Below, one piece after another: positions 23,561-34,008 of a stretch of DNA of 64,000 nt. This DNA is from Sphagnum magellanicum. Its lineage: Eukaryota; Streptophyta; Sphagnopsida; Sphagnales; Sphagnaceae. Position numbers and translations under genes: made by a program. Where the stretch lies: the NCBI GenBank assembly GCA_021904315.1, contig CM038913.1, forward strand, positions 8,679,958-8,743,957. The letters run 5' to 3'. How positions within the stretch are numbered: position 1 is the stretch's first letter; each line of letters opens with the position of its first letter. The notes beneath the pieces are model-generated. The model was not told where the DNA came from. It made no database searches and saw only the letters and a program-made list of their open reading frames with translations.

Positions 23561-24340
23561 ATGAAATTAATCCTTTTCTTGCCTAAATTTTAGGATTAAA
23601 TACATTGATAGGATTTTGTAACAAAAAATACATTGCATCATTTGAGGATTGTTATGACCAATTTCTTTGTTATTATTAACACAAAAAAATCCAACAAAAT
23701 ACATATTTGCCATGAAGTCTACATTTAATTCTTTGAACATGCAACTTTTAAAGGTTCATTTTCATTATTTTTTTCCATTTTTAGGAACTCTATTGTTTTT
23801 TATTTCCAAATTGGGATAATATGTAGACATTTTTTCCATAGGAACATCATTGAATTTTTTTTCACAAGCTCCATTTTTATTTGAAATTATACTTTCATTT
23901 CATTTGACTATTCCATTTTTCAATAGTTTTTCAAGAGTGTTATTCAACAAGAGTGAAAAAATTGAAACAAGAGATTGTTTTGAAAGATGTTTTTAAATTT
24001 CTTATTTGCAAATTGTTTTAACTATTTCGAGCCTACAATACAACTCAAAAAATTTACAAAGGTAAAAGTAATTTACTTAGCCTTTCTTTCTTTATGTAAA
24101 CAATGAGTATGCAAAATGAAGTGTAAAGACTAAAGCAATGCAAAAAAGAGTATGAATCCTATAACCAACAAATATATTTGTTGATGTTTGAATGCTACCA
24201 AGTTTAATAACAAAAATATATTGAATTTATAACATAAAAGAAAAAATTCACCAAAATAAATGAAATATAAAAATTAACATCCAAACAAAATAACACAAAA
24301 TTACAATCATAGTTTGAAAATCATACATAAAAAAACAACT
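23561..24340. other. AT-rich intergenic DNA
   Basis: No gene seen. It may include the N-terminal remnant of hAT-B, but nothing there is convincing. Confidence 0.45.
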
Positions 24341-24359
24341 CAAGGATGGATCCAATCTC

Positions 24360-24878
24360 ATTGCTCCCAAACTTGTAAAGAACATGTGGGGGAGGAGTAC
24401 CAAACCACCAAAAGAAGTAACAACAAGGGAAGCCAAATAACAACATGAAAGGATTTGAGTAGCACACATGGGAGCTAGGTAAAAAAAAACCTAAGTTGGG
24501 AGGAATTGAATAACAACATGAGGAGTGAACAATAATGCAAGAGGACCCAAGTGGCAAGTGGCACCCAAGAAAACCAAACCAACAACTAAGAGGAGTTATT
24601 TGTTGTTGAATAACAACATAAGAAGACCCAACACCAATGTAAGAAGACCCCACTAACAATGCAAAAGGGCTTGAACAACAATAATGCAAAAGGATTTGAA
24701 CAATAATAACACAAGAGGACCCAAATAGTAGCAATGCAAAAGGACTTGAATAGCAATGCAAGAGGGGCTATTCATTGTTGAACAATAACAAAAGAGGATT
24801 TGAGGAGTAACATCACAAGAAAATTCAAGCAAGAACACAAGAGGAGTTATTTGTTGCCAAGTAACAACATAAGATGGT
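24360..24878. repeat. Degenerate minisatellite, part 1
   Basis: Imperfect repeats of about 25-35 bp built on AACAATGCAAGAGGACYYRA and AACAACATAAGAGGA variants fill the stretch. They create long but low-complexity minus-strand frames (24321-24761, 24653-24919), which are artefacts of the repeat. Confidence 0.75.
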
Positions 24879-25495
24879 GAATGCATGGTATGGTGGTTCA
24901 TTTTGTGTGTCACACACATGATTTATATAGGGTACCCTTAGTTTGAACACCTATGGCAAAAAAGAAAAAACTTCGATTTGTTTATTGGCCATTATATCTA
25001 GATTAACAACTTGATTATTAATATATATGTACAATGATTTTCAAAAAATGTAGATTCATTTTTAATAATGGAATTTTGAAATTAAAAATATGGATTGACC
25101 AATTGATTGGAATGAAATAAGATTTAGATCTTGACATTGAATTTCATTTCAAACCATTTATAGGGATTCAATATATGATATAGTTTGACATAATAAACTC
25201 AAATGTGGAATCCTTGCCTCAAAAATTTCAACCAAATTTGAATTATGGACTTTTGAATGATCAAATTTGGGGTTTTTTTCATAAGTCTTTATAAGTTGCA
25301 ATTTTTTTACTTTTTAGTTTTTTTTCCGCTATAGCAAATGGCATTGAAATATTTAAGTGGTTGCCTTTTAGATTGAATTTATTAGTTTACATCAGTATGT
25401 AATCCTTTATTTAATTATTGATATAATAACAAACAACCATTTTAACACTATTGAATGTTTTATTTGCCAAAATTGAGCCACCATACCATGCATTC
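24879..25495. mobile_element. 617-bp non-autonomous element with ~22-bp terminal inverted repeats
   Basis: The left end GAATGCATGGTATGGTGG (24879) and right end CCACCATACCATGCATTC (25478-25495) are exact inverted copies over 18 bases, and the match extends inward with one mismatch to about 22. The element sits inside the minisatellite, whose repeats resume at 25498. The interior is AT-rich and non-coding. A target duplication was not clear. Confidence 0.7.
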
Positions 25496-25620
25496 ATCCA
25501 AGAGGACCTGAGCAATAACACAAGAAGAGTTGACCAGTAATCCAAGAGGATCCAAACAACAATGTAAAAGGAGCCGACCATCAACACAAGAGGACCAACA
25601 CAAAAGAAGTTGAATGAGCC
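25496..25620. repeat. Degenerate minisatellite, part 2
   Basis: The AAGAGGAYC-type repeat of 24360-24878 continues here in the same orientation (CCAAGAGGACC, ACACAAGAAGAG, CCAAGAGGATCC, ACACAAGAGGACC), on the far side of the inserted element. Confidence 0.7.
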
Positions 25621-27594
25621 CAAAAAAACTCAATTTACAAATTCATAAAACTCTAACCTCTAATGTAAAAAACAAATTGACTAACAAAATTGAGACCAAG
25701 ATTTTTATCTTGTTTTCGAAGACTAAAGAAGAAACTTTAGCTTTCAATGGCTATGAAAGTGTCCCTGAAACCTAAGACATTACAATTTTTTTCTTTTAGA
25801 TACCTAAGATACCTAGGTGAAAACTATGTGCTAGCTTCTTTAAATATCATGTTAAGGTATCCATTTTTTGAAATTTATATAAAAGGGCAAGGTTTCCAAG
25901 TTAGTTTTCACCTTAATGAGACCGTGTGAGTTGGATATTAATTAGGAAATCATTCCTAGTGAGAACTAACTTGAATTCTTGATAAGTTTTCATTTCATTT
26001 TTGATACTTGTGAAACATTAGTAATGATTCAATGAAGAATTATTTTTCAAATTTCTTGTGATATCTTGTGAATATCGTGGGGAAGAAAGGGAATTAAAAA
26101 ATAAAATGATAACATGCATTTGAGAAAATGAAATGGCCTTCATTTGCCAAAGGCAATATTCTTGTAAATGACATGCCTTGCATTTATGTAAGAAGATTTT
26201 AGTTAGGTCATTCTTAATATTGTGAAAATTTTCATTTTGAAGAGAATGTCATATCTTGGTTTTGATTTTTTTTTTAAAAATGGAGGTTCTTCGGGTGTGG
26301 GTTTGAGCTTGATTCTTCCCATTTTTAAACATTGTGATTTTCGTTTTAGCACATTTTTAAAAATTCAAAATGATCCTTTGAAATTAGTTCAAAACTAAAT
26401 CTAGTTCCATGTACACATTACACGCTCCATTATGGTAAATATTGTATAAGTAAAAAGTTTTATAACAAATTAAAACCAAGATCTATATAGGTGTGAAGTT
26501 TAACAATTAATAAAAAATAATACTTGACTTTGAAGTTGAACCTACTTCTCAACTTTTCAAAAACAAAATCAACTTGCCTACTTAGAGAATCTACCCCTCT
26601 TTTGAAGATGGATTTTTCATGATTTTGATTTTGAGTTTAGATTAGCAAAAGACTAGTTCCAGAGTTTAATTCTTGTGCTAGCTCCAACAAAAAGGGTGTA
26701 TGCTGAAGTCCAAATCACAAGAACCTAACCTTGAACCATTGGCTTTAACACTGAAAATCGAATGCCCTCAAATGCCATTAACTATGTGGGGTGGTTCTTA
26801 GAATGAGGGACAGAGACCCATCAATTATCAACCCAATTATATACTCATTTATTCACTGGTTCTCAAAAAATGAAATAACTGTTGTTTGATATATAACCGA
26901 CGGTTCTTAAAAACTGAAAAAGTCAAAGAATTGGCCAGAGAACCATTAATTCTTTGCCAGGTCTTACCTGAAAATTACTTGTTCTTTAAGGTTTTCAAAA
27001 TAACCAAAAATGACAAGCCTTTGACTCTGAATTTTTTTCAAAGATCCGAAACCAGCAATTCTTTGATCCTGGAATATTTAAAGAACCTGAACAGGTGATT
27101 CTGTGAAAATTCAAAGAACCGCTCAACACTGGTTATTATGGTCCAAGGGAGGCGGTCACATACAGGCTTTTGATAATTCAAGGAAAATAGAACAGAAGGT
27201 GACTTTGAGTGGTCTATGCCAGGCAATGTGAAGTCAACGAGGAGGGGAGAGAATCACTTGTGCAGTACATTTTCCATGTGCTTATCAGTTCAAGCCAGCT
27301 CTTGGTTGCCAATGAGTGAAGAAAATATGGTGCTGAAAATATGGTACCTCATATACAACTTGCGCAGGTGACCAACTAAGTGGGCCCTTGGGCCAAAACA
27401 ATTCTGGAAGCAGAGTTCAGAATTGAATAGTGCCTCCCAACAATTGTTACTTGAAGGCTGAAATTTTCTTGGGCTCTTTGGAGTGAAAGGCTAGTCTTAG
27501 AGAGCCATTTAAAATAAAATCTGGCATCTTCAATCTCCTTATCTCCCAGAAGTTCAAATACAACAAATTAGGATACAAATCATTTGGATCAATA
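25621..27594. other. Intergenic DNA, no gene seen
   Basis: A stretch at about 26780-27130 repeats 'ttctttgaa / caaagaac' type words in both orientations and resembles 40200-40400. It may be a degraded repeat, but no boundaries are clear. No coding sequence is supported. Confidence 0.45.
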
Positions 27595-27868
27595 CAGCTA
27601 TCGGTAAAGTCACACTATCTTCACCGAGTCTATGGGCCTGCTTTCACCTCCTATTCCCTCTCTAAGTGGTCTCCACAAACAGGAAATTTTATTATATCTC
27701 AGTGTGAAATGATGAAACTCAATTTACCACCAAAATTGATGGAAAAACTAGTTTGGGTCCCAGTTATTTCGTTTTGTAAAATTTTCATTCCCAATTACGA
27801 GTTCAATACCCTATTATGTTGAAACTCGTCATTCTCGGCCCCTAACCATGTGACTTTACAGATAACTC
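27595..27868 (+). mobile_element. MITE, copy 3 of the 10440 family (shorter, diverged)
   Basis: The left end CAGCTATCGGTAAAGTCACA and right end TGTGACTTTACAGATAACTC form terminal inverted repeats that match the family. Internal blocks ATCTTCACC, GGGCCTGCTTTCACCTCCTA and TTTACCACCAAAATTGATGG align with copy 1 in the same order. It is about 90 bp shorter. TA is kept on the left flank (27593-27594) but not on the right. Confidence 0.75.
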
Positions 27869-30800
27869 TCATATGTATGTATATTGGTCCTTGATTTTCC
27901 TGGCATTTCCAAGCTTAAAAAATAACATGCATATCCAAAGCCTATATTGAACTTGCAAAGCAGTGTCTTTTTTTTCCTTTGTAATCTAGCTGAATTGGTG
28001 ATCATTCACAAGAAGATGTAACCAGATCTGGCTATAACCAGATTGTTTTAAGCATCCTTCTATATTGTTGGCTACCTACTTGAACCTATTATGAAAATCA
28101 AGCAATTTTTATTTTACTTTTTTGCGATGTCGAAAATATAGCGTCTGATAGGGGGCAAATATGTGGGGCTGCACCAGGGGAAAAGGTTCTTCAGTCACAC
28201 TTGTTTTGGAGAGCTTTAGCATCAAACAAGGAGTTGCATGGAGCCATATTTTCTGGGCTCCGTGATTCTCTGGAGGAAAAAAGGAGCAAATGTTTTGTTT
28301 TCTCTGGAAAAAATTGTAAATGAAGTGGAAAAGCACGCTGAAGTGTACTAACTCATCATACAAAGTCTCTCAAGATGCAAGAGGAAGAAGCACTGGGCTG
28401 GGCAGTGGGGCACGCCAGGGAAGGCACAAAGGAGTTCCCTGATGCGTAAGGTAAAGACTTTAGTGGAAAAAGGGCCCACACAAAGCAGAGCCAGAGTGTG
28501 GGTCCAATCAGATAAAGCCCACTCAATATGAGATCTGAGTGACGACTTTTATGAGCAGAAAGACCTGCCAACATCCCCCAAACAGCCGAGGAAAATGTTT
28601 GTTAGGTAACATGCCCTCCAGTTACACCAAAAAAATCTGAGTAGGTCTTTATGCAAAAGTGAAAAACAGGGTCCCTTCCTAAAGTAATGGGGTGTCTAAA
28701 ATGTTTAGAACAAGAATAACAAGACAATACGCAGTGTATTTGCTGGGGAATTGAAATGGGTGCTTGGCTTGCTGATACTGGAATCCTGGTATGAACTATT
28801 TTGCAAAACATAAAGTAAGTAGACTCACTTTCACAACAAAATGCAAACTAAATGCCATTATGTGTTTGGTGCATGGTGCACCTATGGTGCAGAGCAGATC
28901 TCACAAACGAATTAATGCAGGCAGATGCTCTGATATCTGATATCTGTATGGTTTTTGCAATCATGGGCACACAAACCTTTTCAATCAATGGGTGAAGAAA
29001 GAATCAGAAAGTTTAACATCAACGTTTTTTTCATTTTCGTGATGTCGCTGAAATGGCTATCATCCACAAGGACATGAAAGTAAAAAAGTTTAAGCATCCT
29101 TCACATTTTTGGTTACAGCTAGAACCGAGTAGAGAAGTTTGACAATATTTGAAGAGTTTTAAGAAAAAAGCTTGGCAATTAGAAAACTGAAAGATCACAG
29201 ATATTAGCCATTTTGGACAAAAATCACCAACTACCTAAATTTAGCCAGATTAAAAAAACTTTACACAGACACATCGACCCTAGCAAAGACAGTCAAAAGT
29301 CCAGAAACTCATTGGCCCTAAGCTTTGAAGATAGTCTAAACCTCTAAAGGATCATGTTTTGTACATGATTTATGTGATTGAGAATGTCTTCCTTGGATAG
29401 TGTATTTTTGGAAAGTTAGTTTTCAGTATTTGTCCCTACTGGCTTGTTTGGTTGGTTACCGTCTCTGTTTTTCTTTGGGTAAGCTGGCTTGTTGTGCTTT
29501 CTGCAAGAGAACTATTCAGTTTGTAGTTTGTACATCTGCTGCCTGCACCCACTTTCAGTTTTAAGGTCTACCCAATTCAAATTGCATGCTGCAAGAACAA
29601 CATACTGATCATGGTAAAGGCTACAACACTCCCCAGTGCCCATGTAGAGCTCTGAGTGTACACGGCTCCCTTTCCTAATGTTTTTATTTAATTAAAAAAG
29701 TTAACACATCTGGGGTTGACGCCATAAGGAAGCAAAATCATGGAAATCTTAACTCTATCAAATTATTGACTGCAATGGGCCAAACTAAACTCAGACATAT
29801 TCGTTGAACAACCCAGCTGGTAGGAAAGGTGAAAAATTAGGCTCTCTACTTTGCTAGCCCTGCATTGATCGGTCCATCATTTTGAGTGAAGCCCCTTATT
29901 GGCTCCATTTTAACTCCATTTCAACTCATAAAAGTTAAATTTGAACTCAGAGATCCCAATTTAGTGTTTCAAGGGAATTTTTTTATAATGTTTAGAAGCA
30001 ACCCAAATTTTCTTGATGGTCTGGGGATGGGTTTCTGTCATGGTACTAGCACAGTTGTGTTGGATGCATGGGGTGGTCAATTATAATGAGTGAGGGGCCC
30101 TTGTTTTGAATGGGGCGAGAATATGAGGAACTTTCCTAAAAACAAGTTTTCTGCCAACATAGTTGTTCAGCATAGAGCCCCTGGATAGGGTCATTCTCAA
30201 AAATAGGGGGCCTAGGCCAAATTTGGCCCCGCATTTTGGGATTGTCCCCAATGTGTGTACTTTACCCTTTATAATGCAGGAGGCACATGTTATCATAAAT
30301 CAAAACATGTGTAAATCATGAGGCCTAGGAAGGGGTTTGGTTCTTATGTTTACTCCTTAAGAGTGTGAGGGATCTTAGACAAGTTTAAAATCCCTTACTC
30401 TCTTAACAAGTAGGCATTAGTACTAATGCACCTTAAACCCACCAATGTCCCACCTATAAACGTTGTAGGATCCCTCCCACCCTTATGGAGTAAACATTAT
30501 TTGCCACCTGTTTCCTAGCCAGTACATTCACTGATATAAGGTGACCTCTACAAAACTTATGAATTTCTCATGGTGCTTTACCAACTTGTTGGATTCTAAG
30601 AACTTGTTTTCTCTTCAGAGGCATCTATTCACATACTATTATAGATAATATAGACACACACACAAACACCCAAGGAAGACTTCTGGGAAACACACATGCA
30701 GTGGTAATGAAGACTTTTGTGTACGGCCCCCAATTTCCCTCCTGTGAACAGTCTCTGGTTTGCGAAGGTATGTTAGTCAAAGCATGAAAAATGTCAAGTA

Positions 30801-31300
30801 AGTTCTCAAGCATGTTTTGCTCCAGCACTTCGGGGTTTCACAAATGATCTTCTGGAACTCGTCAACAACTTACACTTATTGATGATCAATTATCAGTAGC
30901 AAGATATTCATGTTTTTGCTTGGAACCAGGATATGATAGCCAATCAATACTTTGGTCTCCAAGTACAGGCTAGGAAACCAGGGAGAGGGTGCTGGTCCCT
31001 GGCTGCTGGGAATAGTCAAAGAGGCTCTGATGCAACCAGACACAACCATGCCTAATGACAATGAAGATGTTTGCTTTCCATCCACACAGAAAGCAATTAT
31101 GACATCTTCATCCAGGCAGAGAAGGGTTATGGAATCACTGGGCCAATGAGAGCCAAGGGTGGTACTTGGTACTAACTAGTGGGTTGCTAACAAAATCAAG
31201 GTTGAAGGTTACGCCACATAACTAGTGACCTGATAGCCAATCCGAGTGTCCATATTCTCATCAGGGAGTATGGTTATGGACGAAGTAACTAGCAAGATGT
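27869..31300. other. Intergenic DNA, no gene seen
   Basis: Base composition is closer to genic than the AT-rich flanks. Open frames of 60-85 codons occur on both strands but none shows a domain, a signal or a splice-consistent partner. A short AC-rich run lies near 30655-30672. Confidence 0.45.
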
Positions 31301-31311
31301 CATTGGTTACT

Positions 31312-31400
31312 GGAATTAGCTGAGGCATGTACCTATTTCCGGGAATTTGATGACCTACGGAAATAGCTGAGGCATTTAATTCTCGGAATTTGATGACCTC
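31312..31400 (+). repeat. Two-copy 47-bp tandem duplication upstream of the GH16 gene
   Basis: GGAATTAGCTGAGGCATGTA (31312) recurs as GGAAATAGCTGAGGCATTTA (31359), and GGAATTTGATGACCT ends both units. It lies about 0.7 kb before the ATG of the GH16 gene, in the probable promoter. Confidence 0.85.
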
Positions 31401-31463
31401 AAGCCAATTGCCAAAGGTTTAGCTACCATTCAGAGGTTCGAGAGTGACAGCGTAACCGGCCTT

Positions 31464-31531
31464 TCAATGGATGAAAAGTGATGTAAGGTCCTTCCTATCA
31501 ATGGATGAAATTTCATGTAACCCTCCCTCCT
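31464..31531 (+). repeat. Two-copy 34-bp tandem duplication upstream of the GH16 gene
   Basis: TCAATGGATGAAAAGTGATG (31464) recurs as TCAATGGATGAAATTTCATG (31498), each followed by TAA and a CCTTCC/CCTCCC tail. It directly precedes a CT-rich stretch and the TATA-like site. Confidence 0.8.
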
Positions 31532-31546
31532 CTTCTCAAAAAACGT

Positions 31547-31554
31547 GTTATAAG
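31547..31554 (+). promoter_or_regulatory. Candidate TATA box of the GH16 gene
   Basis: GTTATAAG follows a pyrimidine-rich run (31522-31538). Transcription from about 31580 would give a 5' leader of roughly 460 bases with several upstream ATGs. The call is tentative because of the distance to the ATG. Confidence 0.3.
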
Positions 31555-32043
31555 ATTATGAGACTTGGAAGTTGTTCAGAGCGTTTGTTTTTCAAGAGAG
31601 GAGACTTTTGAAGCCAGGCAAGTGTGATCATAGATCTATGTAAGCTCATGCAGTAATGTCCAACACTAGGATTCATATGTTAGGAGAGTACTTACACTAC
31701 CAAATCTCATGAATGGTGATGAGGGTGTGCAGAGATCATGTGGAGAAAAAAAGAAATAACACTGTATGTTGGAGGTGCTTCACATAGCACTAGCTGCGCC
31801 AAAGAAGTCATGCAGGAGTCTAGAGAGATGAGAGGAGGAACCAGAAGCTGAGGTTGAATGATCAGTCAGTCTTTGCAGAGCTGCTACTTTCTTCGGATGA
31901 GTACTAACTATGAAAAACAAGAGATGATGGAACTCCATCGGAGGAAACAAGAAGTTGTAGTATTTGAACAAACGGACAGTTGGTGATGCAAAGGCGAGAA
32001 TTTACTGAAAGTTGTGAAGTAGACTTCGGTTGGTGTAGAGATC

Positions 32044-34008
32044 ATGACGATCCACGAGATGCGTGTAGCTTTGCAAAGATTGGTGCTCTTAGTACTCCTT
32101 GTATCTGGATTTCTTCAGATGTGCACTTCGACTCCAGTTCTCGCATTCAACAACAGGAGCTCTCTGAATCTCGCATTCATGCGTATCCGCACCTCTAGAT
32201 CGCGTTTGGTGGAAGCAGCACGTGCAGTAGGTGTGACAAACCTAGTGCAGCTCACGGACATGATCTGTAAATCTGAGCTCGAGTCTGTGGACCTTGGTCT
32301 CAGCGCTTCACACAATTTTCTTTCGAGTGGGAAGAGCGAGGAAGCTGTGAGAGAGCTTCTTGCCGTCGACAACTCTCTTGACACTTGCATGAAGAATTTC
32401 ATGGGCGACGAAGAGGAGGAGATCAGTACGCGGATTCATCAACTTCGGGCGATTTTCGAGAAGATTCGGCAGAGCGTTTCTTCTGCTGTAGATCTGATCG
32501 ATCGCAGTTCGCGTCGAAGTGGGGTGGAGCCACAAGAATCAAAAAATCTCGAGATCAATCCGCGTCTGTTCCAAAGTGTTGGGTCTGTTGATCAGACCGT
32601 CGTTGACGAAGTAGCTGACGAAACCCTTTCGGCTATGGCGGATGATGATGGCCCGCGTTCTTGGGGACCCCAAGAGGAATCGAGATCAGCATCAACCAAC
32701 TCGTTCAGTATGAAGCACCTACCTCTTCCGCCGGCAATTCCTTCCATAATGGACGAGATGATGAACGTCGATTACTGCTCACCGCATGTCGAGCTCTACG
32801 GTGCGACTGCAACCATCCGCATGGATAGCTCATGCGGAGGCAAGTTCCATTCACGAAGCAAGTACTCATCGGGAGTTTTCTCAGTCCGAATGAAACCTCC
32901 TCATAGAGCTTCCGGAGTGAGCAGCAGTTTCTATATCTCATCCAACGACGAAGATCCCGACTTGATCAGCTTCGACTTCATAGGCAACCACCCCAACAGA
33001 ATCCTCACCTCTTACGCAGTGCATGGAAAATACTCGGGCACACTGCAAACTTTCTCCATGGAGTTTGATACCACTGCAAAGCTCCATGACTACACCATCA
33101 AGTGGGACGCCGAGAGTGTGATCTGGATGGTCGACAATCGCGTGCTCCGGACCTTGAGAAGCTCCTCTCAAGTGCAGGAACTGAACTCCGACTACCCAAG
33201 AAAACCTGGACACGTTTATGGCTACCTCTGGGATGCATCGGATATGAACTGGGCCGGGAAGATCAACTGGGCTGATGGACCTTTCGAGATGGTTTATGCG
33301 GATCTAAGAACCACTTCGCCACTGGCAGTGGGTCAATGGCATCCTCCACCAGCTGCGCCTGATCCTAGTGCAGCTGCTTCAGGGTTTGACCACGTTCCAG
33401 TTCCTTTACAACCCATTGTGATCGACTACTGTGGATCCAACGTTGACATCCAGGACTCGGATAATCATCATGAATTCTCCATCTTGTTCGATAGCTTGGG
33501 TTGCGGTGGGAGGATCAAATCACTGGCCAAATACTCGACAGGAATGTTCAGTGGGAAGGTGAAATGTGCAGATGGTGACACTAGCGGCCTTCTCACCAGT
33601 CTCTACGTCTCCTCTGGCGAGGGAAACCCGTTACAGGATGAGATTGATTTCGAGTTTCTAGGGGACAACAAGGGTATCGTGCAGACCAATTTCTACGTGA
33701 ATGGCGTGGGAGGTCATGAGCAATGGATTGATCTGGGCTTCGATTGCTCACAAGGCTTTCACACTTACGCCATCCATTACAACACGCACAGCATTCAGTG
33801 GTTTGTGGACTCCAAGCTGGTCCGGACTGTGAGTCGATCTGAGCAGGTGAAGCTACAAGATTCGTTTCCTGCCAAGCGTATGCGCATGTATGCTTCAGTG
33901 TGGAATGCTTCAGGCGTTGAGAATGGCGCTTGGACTGGTCCATGGCGTGGTGATGACTTACCATTTGTTGCCAAATTCAGTGATCTTACTATCCAGTCTC
34001 CTCCTTGA
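32044..34008 (+). CDS. Secreted PMEI-like / pseudo-GH16 / GH16 fusion protein
   Basis: An intronless frame of 654 residues, GC-richer than its surroundings. Residues 1-34 form a signal peptide (hydrophobic VLLVLLVSG core, cut likely after VLA). About 50-152 are helical; C75 and C115, 40 apart and followed by a predicted amphipathic helix, resemble the second Cys pair of pectin methylesterase/invertase inhibitors. About 155-235 are a Ser/acid-rich linker. GH16 domain 1 (about 240-425) has DLISFDFIG (306-314) where the family has DEIDFEFLG, so both catalytic Glu are lost (Leu307, Asp311). Domain 2 (about 458-652) keeps QDEIDFEFLG, with E533 as nucleophile, D535, and E537 as acid/base. Both share a DYC...CGG start. 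No XTH C-terminal extension or N-glycosylation site just after the motif. Inferred role: wall glucan or xyloglucan hydrolysis or transglycosylation, with domain 1 perhaps binding glycan. ATG 32044 is the first in frame; 32059 is an alternative. Confidence 0.93.
   Translation: MTIHEMRVALQRLVLLVLLVSGFLQMCTSTPVLAFNNRSSLNLAFMRIRTSRSRLVEAARAVGVTNLVQLTDMICKSELESVDLGLSASHNFLSSGKSEEAVRELLAVDNSLDTCMKNFMGDEEEEISTRIHQLRAIFEKIRQSVSSAVDLIDRSSRRSGVEPQESKNLEINPRLFQSVGSVDQTVVDEVADETLSAMADDDGPRSWGPQEESRSASTNSFSMKHLPLPPAIPSIMDEMMNVDYCSPHVELYGATATIRMDSSCGGKFHSRSKYSSGVFSVRMKPPHRASGVSSSFYISSNDEDPDLISFDFIGNHPNRILTSYAVHGKYSGTLQTFSMEFDTTAKLHDYTIKWDAESVIWMVDNRVLRTLRSSSQVQELNSDYPRKPGHVYGYLWDASDMNWAGKINWADGPFEMVYADLRTTSPLAVGQWHPPPAAPDPSAAASGFDHVPVPLQPIVIDYCGSNVDIQDSDNHHEFSILFDSLGCGGRIKSLAKYSTGMFSGKVKCADGDTSGLLTSLYVSSGEGNPLQDEIDFEFLGDNKGIVQTNFYVNGVGGHEQWIDLGFDCSQGFHTYAIHYNTHSIQWFVDSKLVRTVSRSEQVKLQDSFPAKRMRMYASVWNASGVENGAWTGPWRGDDLPFVAKFSDLTIQSPP

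Noticed and set aside
24321-24919. 146- and 88-codon minus-strand ORFs
   Set aside because: They are artefacts of the AAGAGGAC minisatellite; the 'protein' is a run of Leu/Cys/Tyr/Ser repeats.
26780-27130. CAAAGAAC / TTCTTTGA words recurring here and at 40200-40400
   Set aside because: They probably are degraded copies of one repeat, but no boundaries or end structure could be defined, so no element was called.
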